A DNA stretch of 64,000 nt from the NCBI GenBank assembly GCA_023436145.1, contig JAEZKP010000084.1:62001-126000 (forward strand). The letters run 5' to 3'. The notes under the pieces were generated by a model. That model had not been told where the DNA came from, did not search any database, and was given only the letters and a program-made list of their open reading frames with translations. Position 1 is the stretch's first letter. The number at the start of each line of letters is the position of its first letter. The translations under genes and the position numbers were made by a program. This DNA is from Fibrobacterota bacterium (GTDB taxonomy: Bacteria; Fibrobacterota; Chitinivibrionia; Chitinivibrionales; Chitinispirillaceae). Below are positions 52,876 through 59,997 of the stretch, piece by piece.

Positions 52876-53131
52876 AAAAATTATAGACATGGTAAAGGGG
52901 CGTATTCCACTTGAACATCGAATGGATTTTCTGAAAAAATTGCAGAAATATTTGACTGATGATTACAACCTTGAACTAGGAGAATTTGAAGCAGAGGAAT
53001 TGTTTGAATTCTTTTGCGAACACCTGGGACCCATATTTTACAATTCCGGTGTGTTGGATGCCCGAAAATTTCTGGAGCAGCGCTTTGAGGAGGCTTCTGA
53101 GGATCTGGTGCAGATTGAGATAAATGTTTGA
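52859..53131 (+). CDS. DUF2164 family protein
   Basis: The 90-residue protein carries the DUF2164 pattern: N-L-E-L-G-E-F-E-A-E-E-L-F-E-F, then G-P-I-F-Y-N-S-G-V-x-D-A. The function of the family is unknown. It overlaps the preceding lipoprotein gene and is convergent with asd, from which it is separated by 34 bases. Confidence 0.8.
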   Translation: MKKKNEKIIDMVKGRIPLEHRMDFLKKLQKYLTDDYNLELGEFEAEELFEFFCEHLGPIFYNSGVLDARKFLEQRFEEASEDLVQIEINV

Positions 53132-53165
53132 TACCCTTGATCCTCATCAGCCCAGAAAAGTGCTG

Positions 53166-54254
53166 CTACTCTATAAATCCTTTAGCTTTTAACAGTTCAG
53201 CTGTCAAAATACATCCGCCTGCTGCTCCCCGGATTGTATTATGGTGTAAACCTACAAAGCGTATGTCAAAAATATTATCAGGGCGCAGCCTCCCCACAGT
53301 TACAGTCATACCATTCCCGCTGTCCAGGTCTTTGCGGGGTTGCGGACGGTTTTCCTCACTGCGATAGACAATTGCGTTTTGCGGTGCTGATGGCAACTTT
53401 AGCTGCTGGGGAACAGATTTGAAATTCTGCCAGACAGAGATGATCTCCTGCAGTTCTGGCTTTTCACCATCGAATTCGAGGCTTACACATGCAGTATGCC
53501 CATGGATTACCGGTACCCGGTTACAGTGAGCAGTGATTAACGGTGCATTGGCATTTACAATCTTCCCGTTTTCGATTCTACCCAGAATTTTAAGTGGTTC
53601 CTGTTCCGATTTTTCCTCTTCACCTTTTATAAAGGGAATGACATTGTCGATCATATCCAGTGCGGATGGCCCTGGATAACCGGCTCCTGACAGTGCCTGC
53701 AGGGTGGTGATAAACATTTTTCTAACCGCATACCCAGCTTCAATAAGAGAAAATACCGGAGTCATATAACTCTGTATACTGCAATTGGATTTTACTGCGA
53801 TAAAACCTTTTGTCCATTCATGATTTTTCTGTTGAACAGGGATAATGTCTGCATGGGAAGCATTAATTTCCGGAATAATCATCGGGACATCAGGGGTAAA
53901 GCGGTGGGCAGAGTTATTAGATAATACCGCAAAACCAGCCCCTGCGTATGCCGATTCCATTGCAGCAACAGCTTTTTTATCCATGTCAACTGCTGAGAAA
54001 ACCAGTGAGCAGTTTCCTTTTGCCTGCTCAATGCTGTTTGCATCGTGGACAATCAGGTTTTTTACCTGCTCTGGAATATCTTCCTGCATTAGCCATCTTC
54101 CTTCGACAGCTTTACTGTACTTTTTACCGGCAGATGCCGGTGAGGCAGCCAGGTAGGTAATCTCAAACCAGGGATGATTTTTTAGAAGATTGATGTAGTT
54201 CTGACCAACCATTCCGGTTGCACCCAGGATACCAACACTGATTTTATTAGACAT
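53166..54254 (-). CDS. asd: Aspartate-semialdehyde dehydrogenase, archaeal/fungal type
   Basis: The 362-residue enzyme reduces aspartyl phosphate to aspartate semialdehyde, feeding lysine/diaminopimelate, threonine and methionine. The NADP motif G-A-T-G-M-V-G, the catalytic Cys158 in K-S-N-C-S-I-Q and the substrate His in H-G-H-T are present. The sequence style (H-P-W-F-E-I-T-Y-L-A-A-S; S-A-G-K-K-Y) is that of the archaeal/fungal branch rather than the usual proteobacterial Asd. The ATG at 54254 is chosen from the GGGAG upstream; the in-frame extension to 54416 runs through the terminator and is leader. Expression is likely controlled by the attenuator upstream. Confidence 0.93.
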   Translation of the reverse strand: MSNKISVGILGATGMVGQNYINLLKNHPWFEITYLAASPASAGKKYSKAVEGRWLMQEDIPEQVKNLIVHDANSIEQAKGNCSLVFSAVDMDKKAVAAMESAYAGAGFAVLSNNSAHRFTPDVPMIIPEINASHADIIPVQQKNHEWTKGFIAVKSNCSIQSYMTPVFSLIEAGYAVRKMFITTLQALSGAGYPGPSALDMIDNVIPFIKGEEEKSEQEPLKILGRIENGKIVNANAPLITAHCNRVPVIHGHTACVSLEFDGEKPELQEIISVWQNFKSVPQQLKLPSAPQNAIVYRSEENRPQPRKDLDSGNGMTVTVGRLRPDNIFDIRFVGLHHNTIRGAAGGCILTAELLKAKGFIE

Positions 54255-54292
54255 ATAGACTCCCTGCATGGCTCTGATATTAAAATGAAAAA

Positions 54293-54317
54293 CCGCTCTC
54301 GTTACTGTTTGGAGCGG
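54293..54317 (-). terminator. Second terminator-like hairpin in asd leader
   Basis: On the minus strand CCGCTC (54317-54312) pairs with GAGCGG (54298-54293), followed by TTTTTC. It stands between the attenuator terminator and the asd start, so two stop signals lie in tandem. Confidence 0.55.
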
Positions 54318-54336
54318 ACCTCTGCCATGCAAATAA

Positions 54337-54369
54337 AAAAGCCCGCCTCCTGTTTCGAAGCGGGCTTTT
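54337..54369 (-). terminator. Intrinsic terminator of the asd attenuator
   Basis: On the minus strand AAAAGCCCGC (54369-54360) pairs with GCGGGCTTTT (54346-54337) around a 13-base loop, with the T-run continuing into TTATTTG. Confidence 0.85.
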
Positions 54370-54414
54370 AATCTTTCTCTCTGTTTACCTATATAACTAT
54401 AGAATACCCGCTTC
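54357..54414 (-). promoter_or_regulatory. Antiterminator pairing in asd leader
   Basis: GAAGCGGG (54414-54407, leader codons 21-23) is perfectly complementary over 8 bases to CCCGCTTC (54364-54357), which overlaps the terminator's 5' arm. Forming this pair would break the terminator. G-T pairs could extend it on both sides. The loop between the segments is 42 bases. Confidence 0.7.
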
Positions 54415-54474
54415 ATCCTTTCCGGTGCGTTTTATGTCACTTGTTGTTTTTATGCAAACGGTTGCGGGTCTCAT
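54397..54474 (-). CDS. asd leader peptide, 25 residues
   Basis: An ATG ORF with AAGGA six bases upstream, ending in TAG. Of 25 codons, four are Thr (5, 10, 11, 17), three Lys (9, 15, 19) and three Ile (8, 14, 24). These are end products of the aspartate pathway, which asd serves. Codons 21-23 form the antiterminator segment, and the stop follows seven bases after it. As in the ilv leader, its role is probably to sense charged tRNAs, here tRNA-Thr and/or tRNA-Lys. Confidence 0.75.
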   Translation of the reverse strand: MRPATVCIKTTSDIKRTGKDEAGIL

Positions 54475-54498
54475 TAATTTTCCTTTTTTAGTCCCCCT

Positions 54499-54527
54499 AA
54501 AATAAAAAATAATGGGTGTTTTGGCAA
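54499..54527 (-). promoter_or_regulatory. Sigma-70 promoter of asd leader
   Basis: On the minus strand TTGCCA (54527-54522) and TATTTT (54504-54499) are 17 bases apart. The -35 matches at 5 of 6 positions. Transcription would start near 54492, just ahead of the leader's ribosome binding site. Confidence 0.6.
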
Positions 54528-54601
54528 TAACAATTTTTATCCGTTTACCTTGGGTTATAAAGCAATTGCGGAAAAGGCCGGTTTCAAATCAGAAAACCAG
54601 G

Positions 54602-54650
54602 TTGAAATACATATGTTCGCATTGTATAATCAATAAAAAAACTTTATAAT
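54602..54650 (+). promoter_or_regulatory. Two overlapping sigma-70 promoters for DUF3465 lipoprotein gene
   Basis: TTGAAA (54602-54607) and TATAAT (54625-54630) are 17 bases apart. TTGTAT (54622-54627) and TATAAT (54645-54650) are also 17 apart. Both -10 elements are perfect consensus and lie just upstream of the ribosome binding site. Confidence 0.65.
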
Positions 54651-54671
54651 AAATACAGGAAGGTAAAATCT

Positions 54672-55118
54672 TTGGATACAAATGTAAAATTGATTATTTC
54701 CGGATTATCTGTTTATCTATTGATTTCCGGATGTTCAATTTCCGATTCGGAACATCCTGTTAACCCCTTTGACAAAACAATCACTCCAGCTTCTGAAATA
54801 GAGAATGCTTTCATCAATCAGCTCAGCTTTTTCACCGTTACTGTAAAGGGAACGGTAACCAGGATTATTAAAGACTGTTATGAGGGGGAAAAGAACCAGC
54901 GTTTTACAATTCAAATGCCTAATAAGCAGACTCTGTTAATTGTCCACAATACCGAAATTGCTCCGCCGGTTACCGGTATCACATCAGGATCGGAGATATT
55001 TGTTCATGGTGAATATGTATGGAATAGCGAGGGGGGAGCAGTTAACTGGACACATCATGATCCGGATGGTATTCGTGAAAATGGATGGATTCTGTTTAAC
55101 GAAGAATACTTTCAGTAA
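54672..55118 (+). CDS. DUF3465 family lipoprotein
   Basis: The 148-residue protein has a lipoprotein signal ending L-I-S-G-C at about 17-21. The DUF3465 domain follows with R-F-T-I-Q-M, L-I-V-H-N-T-E-I-A-P-P-V, G-E-Y-V-W-N and the terminal signature W-T-H-H-D-P-D-G. Function of the family is unknown; the OB-like strand pattern could bind nucleic acid or sugar. The TTG start is supported by AGGAAGG upstream. Confidence 0.85.
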   Translation: MDTNVKLIISGLSVYLLISGCSISDSEHPVNPFDKTITPASEIENAFINQLSFFTVTVKGTVTRIIKDCYEGEKNQRFTIQMPNKQTLLIVHNTEIAPPVTGITSGSEIFVHGEYVWNSEGGAVNWTHHDPDGIRENGWILFNEEYFQ

Positions 55119-55382
55119 AAATCCTCCTGTATATTTTGTCATAGAACCTGAAAAGACCTATATTCTACATGAATAAACTTTCTGGTCTGGTGATCTGAGT
55201 CTCACTTGCTTCTACAGTGTACAAATCACCGTGGAGACTGTCAAATATATGGGTTTATATTGTTCATTTCAAACAGTTAAAAATCCTCTGGTAATTTGCT
55301 TCAACTACAAATATTACTGATCCTTACTCATATAAGAAGGGTTTTTCTGATGAATGGGATAACTGATAAATAATTTATTCAT

Positions 55383-55844
55383 TTGCAGCTGTCGTTTCAA
55401 ATGTTAACAAATATTATAGAAACCTGCCCTGATAATCTATGGAATATCAGGGCAGAGAATAAATCTATATGCAAAAGAGTGCTCCATGTTCTGGAGAGTG
55501 TTGATTACTGGCTGAAAGAATCAGGTGGTTACTTTTTCGATAGCATGTTCAACGGCTATTCTGCTGAAATGGACATGGAAAACAGTTCTTTGATTGATAA
55601 AGGCACCATGATCGAATATAATTATATAGTAAAGCAAAAGGTAAACAGGTTTTTCCAAAGTATGAATGATTCAATACTTTTGAAAAACAGTTCTATCTTT
55701 CAAAACACAACTTACCTCGATATAATTTTATGCCAGATCCGTCATATACAGATAAATCTGGGGTACTGTAATGAAATATTCAATAATAATGGCATAATTT
55801 GCCCAGATTGGCTAGGGTATAACGAAGAATACCCTGCTCAATAA
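55383..55844 (+). CDS. DinB-like four-helix protein
   Basis: The 153-residue protein resembles DinB/DUF664 helical-bundle proteins, which in bacteria include metal-dependent thiol transferases. A His in V-L-H-V-L-E and the H-I-Q-I-N-L-G-Y-C-N-E block near 124-135 are typical positions. The first codon is TTG at 55383; an ATG at 55401 is the alternative, and neither has a clear ribosome binding site. Its end overlaps the convergent thiE by seven bases. Confidence 0.65.
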   Translation: MQLSFQMLTNIIETCPDNLWNIRAENKSICKRVLHVLESVDYWLKESGGYFFDSMFNGYSAEMDMENSSLIDKGTMIEYNYIVKQKVNRFFQSMNDSILLKNSSIFQNTTYLDIILCQIRHIQINLGYCNEIFNNNGIICPDWLGYNEEYPAQ

Positions 55845-56488
55845 AATCCGGGATAATATTCATTGTAAATTTTTTTAATCTCATTCAGTGTTTTTTCCGG
55901 ATCTTCAGACTGAGTTAGCTGTCTAACCATGCAGAAGTTTACAGCTCCAGCTTCAAGAACATCTCTTAGGTTAGTCAGGTCGATGCCACCGATAGCTACT
56001 GCAGGGATGGTAGTTAAAGAGAGCATCTCTTTCATTCCATCAATACCTATAACCGGGTCTGCAATTACTTTGGTGGGGGTGGGGTAGACCGGGCCGATCC
56101 CAATATAATCAGGGCTGAGCGCTACTGCTGATGAGGTCTGTTGTGGGGAATGAGTTGAAATACCTATTATTTTAGAATATCCCAGATATTCACGAACCTC
56201 ATCATAGGGCATGTCGGTTTGTCCGATATGTACTCCATCAGCACCACAGGTTCTGGCTATTCTGGGGTAATCGTTTATAATTAGTTTGGTGGGGGTCCCT
56301 TCAGTGAGTTCACACAGCGAATACGCTATTCTGCATATTTCCAGTTCAGAACAATTTTTCATACGAAGCTGTACGAACTGGATTCCGTTATCAACCAGCA
56401 TCTTGGTGGTTTCCACGTAGCCTTTGAGCGGGTCGGTAAGAATGGCATAAAAACCAAACTGCTCAGTAATCGTTGATTGATTTTTCAT
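55838..56488 (-). CDS. thiE: Thiamine phosphate synthase
   Basis: The 216-residue TIM-barrel enzyme couples HMP-pyrophosphate with thiazole phosphate. It shows V-Q-L-R-M-K, L-I-I-N-D-Y-P, G-A-D-G-V-H-I-G-Q-T-D-M-P, G-I-S-T-H-S and Y-I-G-I-G-P-V-Y-P-T-P-T-K. It stands alone without other thi genes, and no TPP riboswitch motif is visible upstream. AAGGG precedes the ATG. Confidence 0.92.
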   Translation of the reverse strand: MKNQSTITEQFGFYAILTDPLKGYVETTKMLVDNGIQFVQLRMKNCSELEICRIAYSLCELTEGTPTKLIINDYPRIARTCGADGVHIGQTDMPYDEVREYLGYSKIIGISTHSPQQTSSAVALSPDYIGIGPVYPTPTKVIADPVIGIDGMKEMLSLTTIPAVAIGGIDLTNLRDVLEAGAVNFCMVRQLTQSEDPEKTLNEIKKIYNEYYPGFY

Positions 56489-56969
56489 AGAAGTACCCTT
56501 TAGAATAATAGTTGTTAAATGATTCTATCGCAGGTTAAGCGATTAACCTGATTTCTGGGTAGTCTAAAGTGTACTGAAACTACATCGTAGTCTGCTCACA
56601 TCATGAACAAAACACTTTTGTATAAAAATTAATTGCGATCTTTGGAAATTACAAGAAAATGTCCCAATAAGATCAATGTTTTCTGAAAATTCTTTTAACC
56701 CAAATTGTCCATTAGGCGTGTTTGGTTTTGTAAGCCACAGTGAACTATCCCATAATTTCTGAATCACACGAAAATTCATTCTGGTGCAATCGAAAGGGCA
56801 CGTATTTCTACCAATCTTTTTTAGCGCTGAAAGAGCGCCCGTAACTCTAAAGCAAGGAATGCCAGGGGAAGCCAGTTCTGTATCAGGTAATCAGATCGGG
56901 TGTACTAATCTGCAGCGTGATGTATTTTAACTGTTTTATTTAAATCTTATTAGGAGTAAAACCAAAACG
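56489..56969. other. Intergenic region with an unexplained open frame
   Basis: This 481-base region holds no clear gene. On the minus strand a frame is open from 56890 to 56564 (108 codons) but its first ATG is at 56779, leaving a 71-residue product with no ribosome binding site and no recognised family. It may be a gene remnant. A GC-richer block at 56820-56880 carries a small GCGCT...AGCGC dyad. AGGAG at about 56951 serves the next gene. Confidence 0.35.
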
Positions 56970-58121
56970 GTGTATAAGTGTTCTCATTTCCCGCAATGTG
57001 GCGGATGTTCTTTACTGGATACAGACTATCCTCAACAGCTGTCTATAAAAAAGAAACAGCTTAAGCAGTGCTTTTCATCACTGGATGTGACCATTAATGA
57101 TATCATGGCCAGCCCACAGCCCTGGTTTTATCGTCACAAAGTACAACTACCATTTGGTTTTGACAGGAAAAAAGGTGGAATCATTCTGGGTTGTTATGGG
57201 TTAGATTCTCACCTTGTAGTTAACCAGACCGGATGTTTCATTCAGGATAGAGATCTTACTGAGGTGGCGGGCGGGATTCGGGAATGGGCTAGGAAGTTTC
57301 ATCTTACCTCTTATAATGAGCAGAACGGTACCGGTCTGTTGAGGCATGTTCTTTTACGTAAAGGGGCCGGTACAGGAGAAATACTGATTGGTTTGGTGAC
57401 AAATGGAGACCGGACTGAAGGCAGCAGGTATTTGGCGAATCAGTTGCTGCAGATAGTGGAAAAGCGGATTGATAAAAAAAGCCGTGTTGTGGGAATAGTA
57501 CAAAATGTCAACTCCAGAAGAACCAATGTGGTATTGGGGGAAAAGGAGCATCTCTGGTGGGGGAGACCTTATATTAAAGAGCAACTGGGTTCTTTAAAAT
57601 TCAAAGTTGGATTGTCCACATTTTTCCAGGTAAATCCATATCAGACTCCAAATCTTTACGACGAAGTGCTGAAATGGATTCCGCAAAGGGCATCGGTACT
57701 TGATCTGTATAGTGGAACCGGAAGCATTGCCATGTGGATCTCTCCAAGGGTTTCAGAGGTCATAGGTATCGAAGAAAACAGTGCATCAGTTTCAGTAGCC
57801 ATATTTGCAGCGAAACTCAATAAAATCAGCAATGTAAGATTTATGATAGGGGATACTGCTCGATTGCTTCCTGATATAGCTTTGAAAGGTTATAATGTAG
57901 CAGTGGTTGATCCGCCGCGCAAAGGGCTTAACGACGAGATAACGAAAATCATCCTGAAATCATCTGTGAATAGATTGATTTATGTATCCTGTAACCCTCA
58001 ATCTCTAGCCAGAGATATCACTGCTTTAGGAAATGAATTTCGTACAGTTTCAGTACAGGGATTTGACATGTTTCCTCATACTGAGCATATAGAATGTGTT
58101 GCAGTGATAGAGCGGACATAA
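56970..58121 (+). CDS. rlmD: 23S rRNA (uracil-5-)-methyltransferase, RlmD/TrmA family
   Basis: The 383-residue enzyme methylates uracil in rRNA (or tRNA) with SAM. The N-terminal 4Fe-4S ligands are C4-x5-C10-x2-C13. The methyltransferase domain has F-F-Q-V-N, D-L-Y-S-G-T-G and D-P-P-R-K-G-L, and the nucleophile is Cys340 in V-S-C-N-P. The missing N-terminal TRAM domain makes it shorter than E. coli RlmD, so the exact target base is uncertain. The start is GTG with AGGAG about 13 bases upstream. Confidence 0.85.
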   Translation: MYKCSHFPQCGGCSLLDTDYPQQLSIKKKQLKQCFSSLDVTINDIMASPQPWFYRHKVQLPFGFDRKKGGIILGCYGLDSHLVVNQTGCFIQDRDLTEVAGGIREWARKFHLTSYNEQNGTGLLRHVLLRKGAGTGEILIGLVTNGDRTEGSRYLANQLLQIVEKRIDKKSRVVGIVQNVNSRRTNVVLGEKEHLWWGRPYIKEQLGSLKFKVGLSTFFQVNPYQTPNLYDEVLKWIPQRASVLDLYSGTGSIAMWISPRVSEVIGIEENSASVSVAIFAAKLNKISNVRFMIGDTARLLPDIALKGYNVAVVDPPRKGLNDEITKIILKSSVNRLIYVSCNPQSLARDITALGNEFRTVSVQGFDMFPHTEHIECVAVIERT

Positions 58122-58354
58122 AAAGCGGAAGGACAGGCTTCCTTAATAACTCGCCATATCACAGTGTGGTACACCATAGTGCCACATTATAAAATGTCTG
58201 CATTCTTTAGGATTAGAACACTCTCCTGAAATAAATATTAATAACTGCCTGCCATGGTACATAAATGTCACCTGCTTTTCCCTGAAAAATACAAAATCGT
58301 GTCACCCATTGCTTGATTAAATAAAATTACCACTATGCAGGGATAATCTGGTAG
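58122..58354. other. Regulatory region with repeated GGTACA/TGTCACC sites
   Basis: Upstream of the sigma-54 promoter are related short sites: GGTACA (58168-58173) with TGCCAC (58180-58185), GGTACA (58256-58261) with TGTCACC (58266-58272), and TGTCACC again (58300-58306). Such spaced copies are what enhancer-binding activators use; the link is inferred. No ORF is seen. Confidence 0.35.
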
Positions 58355-58370
58355 TGGCAGTGTTATTGCA
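58355..58370 (+). promoter_or_regulatory. Sigma-54 promoter
   Basis: TGGCAG (58355-58360), five bases, then TTGCA (58366-58370). The invariant GG and GC are exactly ten bases apart. Only one position (G for C at the end of TGGCAC) departs from consensus. It reads toward the small ORF at 58452 and the exported protein at 58633. Confidence 0.65.
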
Positions 58371-58451
58371 ATAATAAGGGTCAGAATCAGTGATTGATGT
58401 ATGTTAAAAAAAGGGTTTGCAGGTGTAATGAGGAGGATAGAATAAAGTGAT

Positions 58452-58688
58452 TTGGAAAGTGATACCTATTATAGATTATTGCATCTTGTACATCAATTTA
58501 TGTCTGAGATTACTGCCAGTTTTGAAAAGTGGATGAAAATCAACTGTTTGATAAATGAAATACAAGCAGAAAGGATGAATAAAAACAAAGAAGATGTAGG
58601 AAACTTATTAGAAACTGGATTTAGGGGGTATTATGAATCTGAAACGCTCTGTTTTTCTTTTATCTCTTTTGACAGGTTTTCTGGTTAG
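58452..58688 (+). CDS. Possible small protein downstream of sigma-54 promoter
   Basis: The 78-residue frame starts with TTG 15 bases after a strong GAGGAGG, which is too far for an ideal start. The product looks soluble and helical (Y-R-L-L-H-L-V-H-Q-F), with a C-terminus that overlaps the next gene by 56 bases. A GTG at 58447, better spaced, gives instead a 29-residue hydrophobic peptide. Which of the two is translated is unclear. No family recognised. Confidence 0.4.
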   Translation: MESDTYYRLLHLVHQFMSEITASFEKWMKINCLINEIQAERMNKNKEDVGNLLETGFRGYYESETLCFSFISFDRFSG

Positions 58689-59088
58689 TGAATCTTCTGC
58701 AGGACCTTTTGCACTTTTTGGCAGTATTCAAACTACCCATAGTGCCGTTTTTCCTACAGGTGGGCTTCGTTTGAGTTTAAATGATGATGTCTGTATTGAT
58801 GTGACTCTTGGTGCCATGGCAGGCTATGATGATGACAATATGAACGGGATTACCGGCTATATTGACATGTTTTTTTTCAGACAGAGTATCGGAGTGGGGG
58901 TGACCCTTTCAAAATATGGGGAAACTGACCTGGCTACCACGGTAGGTCTTCTCTATGCACTGGAAAAAGCGATATCCGAAAAAATAACTCTGGGAATTTC
59001 ACCTACTATTGTATCCAAGACATTTGTTGACGGATACGGAATAGATTTTCTTCCTGGGTTTGCAGTGTATACACTTGTTACCTGGTAA
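58633..59088 (+). CDS. Exported, probable small beta-barrel protein
   Basis: The 151-residue protein has a clear signal peptide of about 23 residues (cleavage after S-S-A-G region) and then amphipathic strands (G-L-R-L-S-L, I-D-V-T-L-G-A-M-A-G-Y, S-I-G-V-G-V-T-L-S) ending in V-Y-T-L-V-T-W with a terminal aromatic residue, a usual outer-membrane barrel end. AGGGGG precedes the ATG. It lies about 260 bases after the sigma-54 promoter and is followed by a terminator. Function unknown. Confidence 0.65.
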   Translation: MNLKRSVFLLSLLTGFLVSESSAGPFALFGSIQTTHSAVFPTGGLRLSLNDDVCIDVTLGAMAGYDDDNMNGITGYIDMFFFRQSIGVGVTLSKYGETDLATTVGLLYALEKAISEKITLGISPTIVSKTFVDGYGIDFLPGFAVYTLVTW

Positions 59089-59104
59089 GAGGCAGTGGCC
59101 GATG

Positions 59105-59130
59105 AAGACGACCGGAGGGTCGTCTTTTTA
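59105..59130 (+). terminator. Intrinsic terminator between convergent genes
   Basis: AAGACGACC (59105-59113) and GGTCGTCTT (59118-59126) with a GGAG loop, followed by TTTA. It overlaps the stop region of nifU. Confidence 0.85.
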
Positions 59131-59970
59131 AGCTAATCTGACATTCAGTTGATCTGAAATCTTTTCCCTTAATTTTTTCTCCACTACAGATATCAATGTC
59201 ATATTGGAAAATGCACAACCGGAACAATGACCTTTAAGTTCTACCAGTACATCATTGCCATCAATATCTGCCAGTTCGCAGGAACCGCCATCCTGAGCCA
59301 GGACCGGATTGACATCATTTTTTAGAACAGTACGGATTTTGTCAATTTTTTGCAGAGTGGTAAGCCTCACTGGTTCAGCTTTGGATTCTTTTTGAGCGAT
59401 GTCTCCCAGTGTCTGGTCGATAATTTTCTGAATTTCATCACGGCAACCGCCGCATCCACCACCGGCTTTAGTGAAATTAGTAACATCATCCACAGTTTTA
59501 AGTCCGTTTTCGAGGACTGCTTTCTCAATTTCTTTATCGGTTATACCAAAGCAAGTACAAACGACATGGCCTTCTTTGTGAGTCTGTGCAGAGACTTGCC
59601 CACCGGATTCATAGAAAGTTATTGCCGCTTCCAGCGCTTCCTGACCCATGACACTACAGTGCATTTTTTCCCTGGGAAGTCCACCCAGGGCTTCTGCGAT
59701 ATCCTTATTGGTTATTTTTTTGATTTCGTCCAGGGTTTTACCTTTACACATTTCGGTAAGGACTGAAGCAGAAGCAATAGCGCTTCCACATCCGAAAGTT
59801 TTGAAACGGATGTCGGATACTCTGCCTTCGTCATCAAGGTTAAAAGTCAATCTCAGCGCATCACCGCAGGTGATGTTTCCTATTTCGCCGAAACCGTCCG
59901 GATTCTCGATCTCACCCACATTTCGGGGGTGCAGATAGTGATCGCGAACCTTTTCCGTATAATCCCACAT
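59128..59970 (-). CDS. nifU: NifU-type iron-sulfur cluster scaffold
   Basis: The 280-residue protein has all three NifU modules: an IscU-like domain with cysteines 35, 61 and 105, a BFD-like [2Fe-2S] domain with C138-x-C140 and C173-x2-C176, and a C-terminal Nfu domain with C249-x2-C252. It builds Fe-S clusters, not necessarily for nitrogenase. No nifS or other nif genes are adjacent. AGGAG precedes the ATG. DHH phosphoesterase gene lies upstream on the same strand, 27 bases away. Confidence 0.93.
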   Translation of the reverse strand: MWDYTEKVRDHYLHPRNVGEIENPDGFGEIGNITCGDALRLTFNLDDEGRVSDIRFKTFGCGSAIASASVLTEMCKGKTLDEIKKITNKDIAEALGGLPREKMHCSVMGQEALEAAITFYESGGQVSAQTHKEGHVVCTCFGITDKEIEKAVLENGLKTVDDVTNFTKAGGGCGGCRDEIQKIIDQTLGDIAQKESKAEPVRLTTLQKIDKIRTVLKNDVNPVLAQDGGSCELADIDGNDVLVELKGHCSGCAFSNMTLISVVEKKLREKISDQLNVRLA

Positions 59971-59997
59971 ACAATTACTCCTGTCAAATTGCTTGAT

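Noticed and set aside
53166..54416. asd starting at 54416 with a 54-residue extension
   Set aside because: The extension is read through the terminator hairpin, has poor start spacing, and the ATG at 54254 has a good ribosome binding site and matches the family start.
54255..54671. Lysine riboswitch upstream of asd
   Set aside because: The leader is far too short and lacks the riboswitch core; the leader-ORF attenuator explains the sequence.
56489..56600. TPP riboswitch upstream of thiE
   Set aside because: No CTGAGA or ACCC...GAACCTGA core is present on the minus strand.
59128..59970. NifU as evidence of nitrogen fixation
   Set aside because: No other nif genes are present, and NifU-type scaffolds serve general Fe-S assembly in many non-fixing bacteria.
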